This document shows, in pieces, positions 58,269 to 64,000 of a DNA stretch of 64,000 nt. This DNA is from Branchiostoma floridae (lineage: Eukaryota; Chordata; Leptocardii; Amphioxiformes; Branchiostomatidae). The first letter of the stretch is position 1; every line of letters starts with the position of its first letter. Position numbers and translations under genes: made by a program. The stretch lies in contig NC_049981.1 of NCBI RefSeq assembly GCF_000003815.2, positions 335,122 to 399,121 on the forward strand. Direction: 5' to 3'. Under the pieces are notes generated by a model that saw only the letters and a program-made list of their open reading frames with translations, was not told the DNA's origin and ran no database searches.

Positions 58269-60218
58269 TCACTCCCCCTCTAGCTCCAAGATGTCACTGA
58301 GGGCCGAATCGACCTCGTCGTTTGTGATAGCGGAATTGTAAGCCAAGACTGCGTCGGAGTTTGGCCCCTTGATCTGCTTGTTGTCGACAGGATTCAGAAA
58401 CGTGGACCTCTTGAATTGGCCGTTTCTAATAAGACTGAGTAGCGGCCACCTCTTGAACTGACCGTTCAGGGGGTCTCGTTGGGATGACCGTTTCCCGGGA
58501 AAGCCATTGCCTCCAACATCGCAATTAACGTCATTTGGGCTGCAGTCGTACTGCCTCCTTCGCTCCAGTCCCAGCCGGCTGTTCAGGGGGGCTCGCGATC
58601 GTTGGGATGACCGTTTCCCGGGAAAGCTATTGGTTGTTACATCGCAATTAACGTCATTTACGCTGCAGCCGTACTGCCTCCTACGCTCCAATCCCGTTAA
58701 GTACAGCCGATTGCCTTGCCCGTTGGCGATGGGGCTCAGTAGTCGTGGAGAAACCTGAAAAAAGGTCCACCATTCACATAGTCAGTCCGCTACCATGGAA
58801 TGAAAGCTTGGGGTCTACTGATTATCCTAATGTACGTTTTATATAGTCCAGGTGGAATATCGTCGATCTATGGCTCTTTATACAAATTAATGCAAATTAG
58901 GCGAATATATCCCAGAAGTTAAAATCAAAGCAACATAACTTGAGTAAGACTTGTCTAAATAACTTCAAACTTGTGGTGGATAGATACACTGTTATATGGA
59001 GTGAAAAATATAACAGTATATTTTCCTCCGACTCCGTACTGTGCTATATTGAGTGAAATATAATTATAACAATAGAAAGCTAAATGGCCGCAAAGTTTTC
59101 AAAATGCCAAACCTTGTCATCCTCGGCCTCACTGATGCTGACACCACGATCAACTGTCATGTCCATCTGTATCATGTCAGCCTCCTGATGGTACGTCTTT
59201 ACCGCTGAAAAACAACCACCAGACGTCTTCAGCCATAAATGAGTACAAATCAATGAGGTATTCAGCTATTGTCATTCTTTTATAATGGAGGATTACAATT
59301 CAGTACAATTGTGGAGGTAACAGCCTCACCACGGTTTGGATCGCCCGACGACCAACTGTTCGAGACCCGACGGTGATGAGGAATACACCGTGTTGTATTT
59401 TGTAATGTCATCCCACCCGAGAAAAATGTGTCAAACGTTGAGACAACTTGGTGTTTTTTAACAATTTGCAACAGCAATTCTAACGTCTGAATCCGATATT
59501 CGTATTATAGGCAACGCCGATATTGGAAGTTGTTGCACTTGTGTCAAGCTAGCTTGCGGTTCGAAAGATACTCAACGAATTTCAGAGACAAAGAACGAAT
59601 TTTCTTTCTTTTTGTGTATTTGTCGTCATCTAAGTCATACTTTTACGTATTACACAATATCTAAATTATAAAAAAAATCGGAGAAAATGACAAAACAGTG
59701 ACGCAGTGAACGAACCCCGCAGTGACGCAAGTGTGGTAGGAGCGCACCTTTAGTTCGAATTATGCTATGTAAGCCCATGTGATAACAGTTGAACGTCATT
59801 CGCTTGTGAGAACCCAATTAATCGCCTGGTTCGGAACACCCGTATTGAACATTGTCGCGGCCAGCGAGTATACTGTATATACAGCGAGTATATTTCAATA
59901 AGTATCACTTCTTGATAAAAATGTGATTTAATGTTAAGATGTATCCGATCTTCAATTTGTGCACTTTCATCGTAACAGGCCTCCTACATATAATACTGCA
60001 CAATTTATAGTACGTACACGTAACGTACAGACGATGGATTAGGTAGGAAAAAGACAGAACAAACAATTGGCGGTGGCTTCATGTTCATGGTAAAGCAGTC
60101 ACCGAGAAAACCTTAAAGCCACCGTCAACACGTCTGCATTTACAGTATATCAATACTCACGAAGTCCGGCGGCCTGCATACTACACAGACACAGGACCAA
60201 TGTTACTGGAAACAACAT
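58269..60218 (-). CDS. P5: precursor with two cyclic amidated peptides (3 exons)
   Basis: Exons are 60161-60218 (signal, MLFPVTLVLCLCSMQAAG), 59113-59204 and 58269-58754. Predicted peptides are QYGCSVNDVNCDVTTNSFP and QYDCSPNDVNCDVGGNGFP. The ERRR and G-K-R processing sites are intact. The first peptide loses the Gly-rich stretch (TTNSFP). The donor after exon 2 is AAG|gtttgg rather than gttcgg. This copy is nearly identical to P2 across exons and introns. Confidence 0.75.
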
Positions 60219-60589
60219 CTTTGCCAGCGCTTTGACAATGTCTCCAATATCTTCTTCTGATGAATCTACCTCTATCATGTATTCACCATCATTTATACTT
60301 TTTTTCAAGGCCTTTTCCTGCCAGATGGTCAGGTTCCACGACCTAAGGTTATTGTTGCTGCGTCATAGACGTGTTTGTTGAACTTTGTGAGCTATTTTAG
60401 TTTCCTTGTCCGGTAGTATTGTTGTCTTATCTTGGATTTGGTGCTACATGATTGGTGGTGCCAATCTAGTGGTACAGGTGAACGCCCTTACTGACATGTG
60501 ACAGGTCATTTCTTCAGACCAATGTAAATTATTATGTTCCAACGTACATCTGACCCTAGTAAAATATGCGAAAACCCGAACGCTCTCGC

Positions 60590-60690
60590 ACGCGCGCACA
60601 AACACAATCACAAACACAAACACAAACAAACAAACAAACGCACACAGACAGGCAGGCAGAGACATAGACAGACATACAGACAAAAACTGA
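60590..60690. repeat. degenerate CAAA/CAGA microsatellite upstream of P5
   Basis: Same position as the other family microsatellites, but the CA run is replaced by ACAAACACAA-type units. Confidence 0.8.
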
Positions 60691-61069
60691 GAGAACAAAC
60701 TGTCATGGACATACAAGAAAGTTTGACCAAAAAAACGCATATGACGACATAGGTACACTAACCTTTGTACGTGGAACTTGACCATCTGGCAGGAAAAAAC
60801 TTGTCAAAACACGAGTATTGATTTCTGACATTTGTGGTCGTGCCCTATCCACTACTTGACATGACCTCAATGTCGTTTCAGGGACACTGAAGTCGTCATT
60901 AGTTTACATTGCGTGTTGCATGGCAGGTAAAGTAACGATTCATTACAATTGGTCTTTTCTTCTCCCCACTGGGGTTAGCATGAACTACGACTTCCCAAAT
61001 TAGGGAATGCCCAAATACGCGACATACTAAAATACTAAAGTTCGACATACTAGTATCCCAATAGTCTTT

Positions 61070-61350
61070 AAGCCTTAACGTAACTAAGTGATTTTTAGCA
61101 GCCAAAGGGCTTGCTACTTTTCGTCGACGGCTTCTTCGATAATAAACAAGTAATAAAAGTACGCACACTTTGTAACATAGTGAGCATTCCGAGTCCCCGA
61201 CTTTTGAGTCAAATAATTTTCAAGCCTTATAGAAACGTAACTAATTAATTTTTGGCACTCAAATGTCAGTCGACGGTTTTTACTATGGCATCTATACACG
61301 CATACTTTGTACTTTTGACGCCATATCGTTTGAAATTTAAGAATATACAT
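61070..61350. repeat. two units of the aagcc-ttatag repeat upstream of P5
   Basis: Homologous to 17740-18040. Block homology with the left cluster ends at about 61380. Confidence 0.6.
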
Positions 61351-61380
61351 TGTCAATTATGTAAATACAACATCATGCAC

Positions 61381-62117
61381 CTCCAAAACACGTCTAACAT
61401 GAAAACAATGGTCATCTTCCAGATACATTGTTTTATTTATGTAATCTTCTACAAATGACATTATTATTACCTTCAGCAAGGAGGTTGTGTTTTTGGTTGT
61501 GCTTTGAAGGAGTGGCTGTGGACATAGTTGTGTATAATGTAAGAAGCTTTTGATGATATTTGTTAGGTGGGTAGTTTTTGAGTAGACAAAATACTAGTAA
61601 TGTGTAGTATACTACTGTAGTTTACTTGTTGTAAACAACAACTATAACGTTAGTAGACTACACTTCGAAGGCAACAGTATTCTACTAACCAAGGCCATAG
61701 ATTACTCAGGCTATCAAAGAGATTTTTTTAAGTACAAAACTATATTGTCATGGAATCATTATCCATACAGATAAATCCTGGGGGCATGCGTTCAGTTTGA
61801 ATTCCGTCATATCACTCATTGTTGTTAGCCGTTTTCATGTTTTGTCCGTTCGATCTCACTTTTGAATGGTTCAGATAAAGCAAGTCATTTCCTTCTATTC
61901 TTATGCCTAGTACTAAAAGAAACATCTGCATACAGCATTCGGTGGGAAAAACAACAGCACTAGTGAAATGATTGAAGCATAATCGGTATATCTGATTTCA
62001 AAACTTTTATTCATGCGGCATGACATGGCATGTCTTTGCACATTCCACCTAAACGATCTGACCTGTCACATGTGCTGTTTCTGTGACTTTGGTCAGAAGG
62101 CTTGGGCAGAGTGGTTG
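61381..62117. other. spacer between P5 and E1 with a short repeat fragment
   Basis: 61457-61510 (attattaccttcagcaaggaggttg..) resembles a dispersed repeat common in invertebrate genomes. Nothing else is recognised. Confidence 0.4.
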
Positions 62118-63764
62118 TTACTGGTTCGACAGGCAGGCATAGCCTCGCTCCCGGGCTTCACAAGTCCAGCCGTCGGCACAGGACTCAGGATTGCAGATGG
62201 ATCCGGCTGTCCAGTCCCTCAGCAGATGCAAACCTGAACATCGTAAGAAACATTACAATCATATTAGCTTCATATTTTTCATGACCAAATAATCATTAAA
62301 CATTGAAAATATGTGACCAGAGATTTGAAAATCCATAGGATTTTCCTAATGTCGCGATAAAAAAACTGTTACAACATTACATATGCATTAGACTCCTTCA
62401 TATTAATCGATGTACATCCGCTACTTCGTCTGCATGTAAAGTTACAGAAGTCCATGGCCTTACGAAAGTCGCTATACTTAAAAAGATGCATATGTCAATA
62501 ATGATTATTAGGAAGAAATAAAACTAAGTGATTAATCGATTATAATGAACAAATTAAACGATGTTATTTATCTATTATTACTATGAACAAATTGAAGTAG
62601 GCACTTTTTCGATTACTATAAACTAGGCGATTTTTCCACTTTTCGATCTACTGATAACCCGAAAGATACCTCTAGCAACGCAGACGTAATGACCGGGGTG
62701 ATTCTGGCAGGTGTAGCCGCTGTTACAGGGATATGTGAGGCACTCGTTTATGTCTAGATGAGACGAAAGGGAACAGAGCACAAAACATTTGTATCAAACC
62801 ATACGTTCCATGACCAAATGTGGATCCAGACGTGCGTATACATACAAGTCCGTATGAGGTCCGTATGGAAGTCTTAGTCTCTACCAGGCTCCACGGGGCG
62901 CTGGACAAATTATAAAAATTGGATAGATATAGCAGATAACATGACAAAGGAGTTAGCTAGGTCGCAAACCATACTCCTCGGCCAGCTAACTCCTCTGGCA
63001 TGATATAATGTAATAATTTCTGCTATATTTCCAGTGACCTAGTACCTGAGGCAAAGAATTCCATGCGGACTTCATACGGACTTGAATACATACCTGGCTT
63101 AGTGCAGTGCACTCGCGTGCACCACGCTCTGGACCTGCGTATATAGTAAATCATTTAGTAGGCCGGTAAGTGATTAGGTCATATGTTTGCTAATGGATTT
63201 AGATAGCGATAGCTCAACATACGAATTTCAACACTGATATTGAGTAAGAACATTTTGTATCATTTGCACTGTTAACTGATTCTCGTTAGCTTTTGTATGG
63301 TATAGACCAGAACTTTTGAAGAGCTTAGACTAAATTTTGATGGGAATTTTTGCGCATATGACAGTTACATCACTATAGATCTACTCATCGACGTCTTATT
63401 CACAATAATTTGTCATTACCTTTTCCCAAAGTCTTATTCCACTGAATATGCGTTCAAGATTCTTTTGTGCAACACGTTTTACGACAGCATGATGGCCAAC
63501 TGGCACCCGGTTTCTTCACACAGTTGGTGTTGGGAAGGAGAACGTATTTTCTGCGCAAAGCATGCAAACTTTCATGGGGACCAGTTAATTATTGGCTGGA
63601 AAATATAAATTTAGTTGTGTTAAAAAAGGAAAGTTTTGATAACCTCTTACCCTGTTCACAGTTGTCTCCCTGCCATCCAGACCGACAGGAACACGAGTAG
63701 GAGTTGTGCTGATCGGAACAATACCCGCCGTTTTCACAAGGAGAAGAGGCACAGTCATCGATAT
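62118..63764 (-). CDS. E1: EGF-domain gene, last three exons in the window
   Basis: Exons are 63651-63764 ([38 protein letters not shown]: a canonical calcium-binding EGF), 62670-62753 ([32 protein letters not shown]-like, lacking the last cysteine pair) and 62118-62233 (..[26 protein letters not shown], stop). All junctions are phase 1 with GT/AG. The 5' part, including any signal peptide, lies beyond 64000. Likely a secreted or matrix protein; function unknown. It is the best-preserved member of the EGF family whose fragments are scattered among the peptide genes. Confidence 0.75.
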
Positions 63765-64000
63765 CTGTATGCAATTGAAAATAAGAAACAATAACAATTT
63801 AGTCAATTTTTCCCTACAAGTTAAAAAGGCAATTCCCAACTATCAAAGTAGCTTCATATTCCTAGCTGATTGCTGTTGTATTGTTCTTTTCCCTGTTGCA
63901 ATTGTCGCTGAAGAAAGTGTTTTAAGGTCGATCTGTTTCTGTATGGACCAGTTACGTATATGGACCTTGAGTGTATCATGTACCAATGTATACGTCCTTA
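63765..64000 (-). other. intron or upstream part of E1
   Basis: No further exon is evident before the window ends. Confidence 0.4.

Noticed and set aside
1-64000. CRISPR arrays, operons or prokaryotic signals
   Set aside because: Repeats lack spacer structure, and genes have introns and no ribosome-binding sites.

Overview
The window is animal nuclear DNA. Genes are split into short exons at consistent phases, with GT/AG borders. Extracellular modules (LDLa, kringle, somatomedin B, EGF, LRR) are shuffled through phase-1 introns, and CA/TG microsatellites, tandem repeats and an intact CR1/L2-like LINE are abundant. The module mix and repeat style suggest a cephalochordate (Branchiostoma, amphioxus). 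That is inference, because no marker gene is present. A run of exactly 100 N (47005-47104) is an assembly gap.

Layout. 1-10.98 kb is gene-poor and repeat-rich: a 2.26 kb terminal-inverted-repeat element sits inside a tandem array, followed by a 2.3 kb tandem duplication and a G-rich minisatellite. 11.0-13.9 kb (minus strand) is a two-exon LRR transmembrane receptor of about 643 residues. Its cytoplasmic tail carries six tandem ITIM-like tyrosine repeats. 14.9-27.3 kb and 54.0-60.2 kb (minus) hold five paralogous three-exon genes, called P1-P5 here. Each encodes a secreted precursor of a cyclic (two-cysteine), C-terminally amidated peptide ending Phe-Pro-Gly-Lys-Arg. P3 is split by a transposon. 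Exons and relics of a small EGF-domain gene are interleaved with them (E1-E4). 29.6-30.7 kb is a 212-bp tandem repeat. 30.7-34.7 kb has little coding signal apart from one possible PAN-like exon.

34.8-51.3 kb (plus) is one large mosaic receptor gene: signal peptide, discoidin-like domain, four LDLa, two kringles, somatomedin B, a Cys-rich ectodomain, one membrane span and a short tail. All eleven exon phases agree. A full-length 6.4 kb LINE (39994-46412, opposite strand, both ORFs open, 6-bp target duplication) lies in the first kringle exon, two bases before its apparent splice donor. It adds an immediate stop to this haplotype. The next kringle has part of its second exon tandemly duplicated beside the assembly gap.

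The most novel-looking system is the P1-P5 peptide family: repeated precursors with a conserved pattern Q-[YFA]-x-C-x6-C-D-x5-F-P-amide, expanding by block duplication together with EGF-gene fragments. I do not recognise it as a named neuropeptide family. Exon limits were derived by hand from splice signals and phase, without transcripts or database searches.
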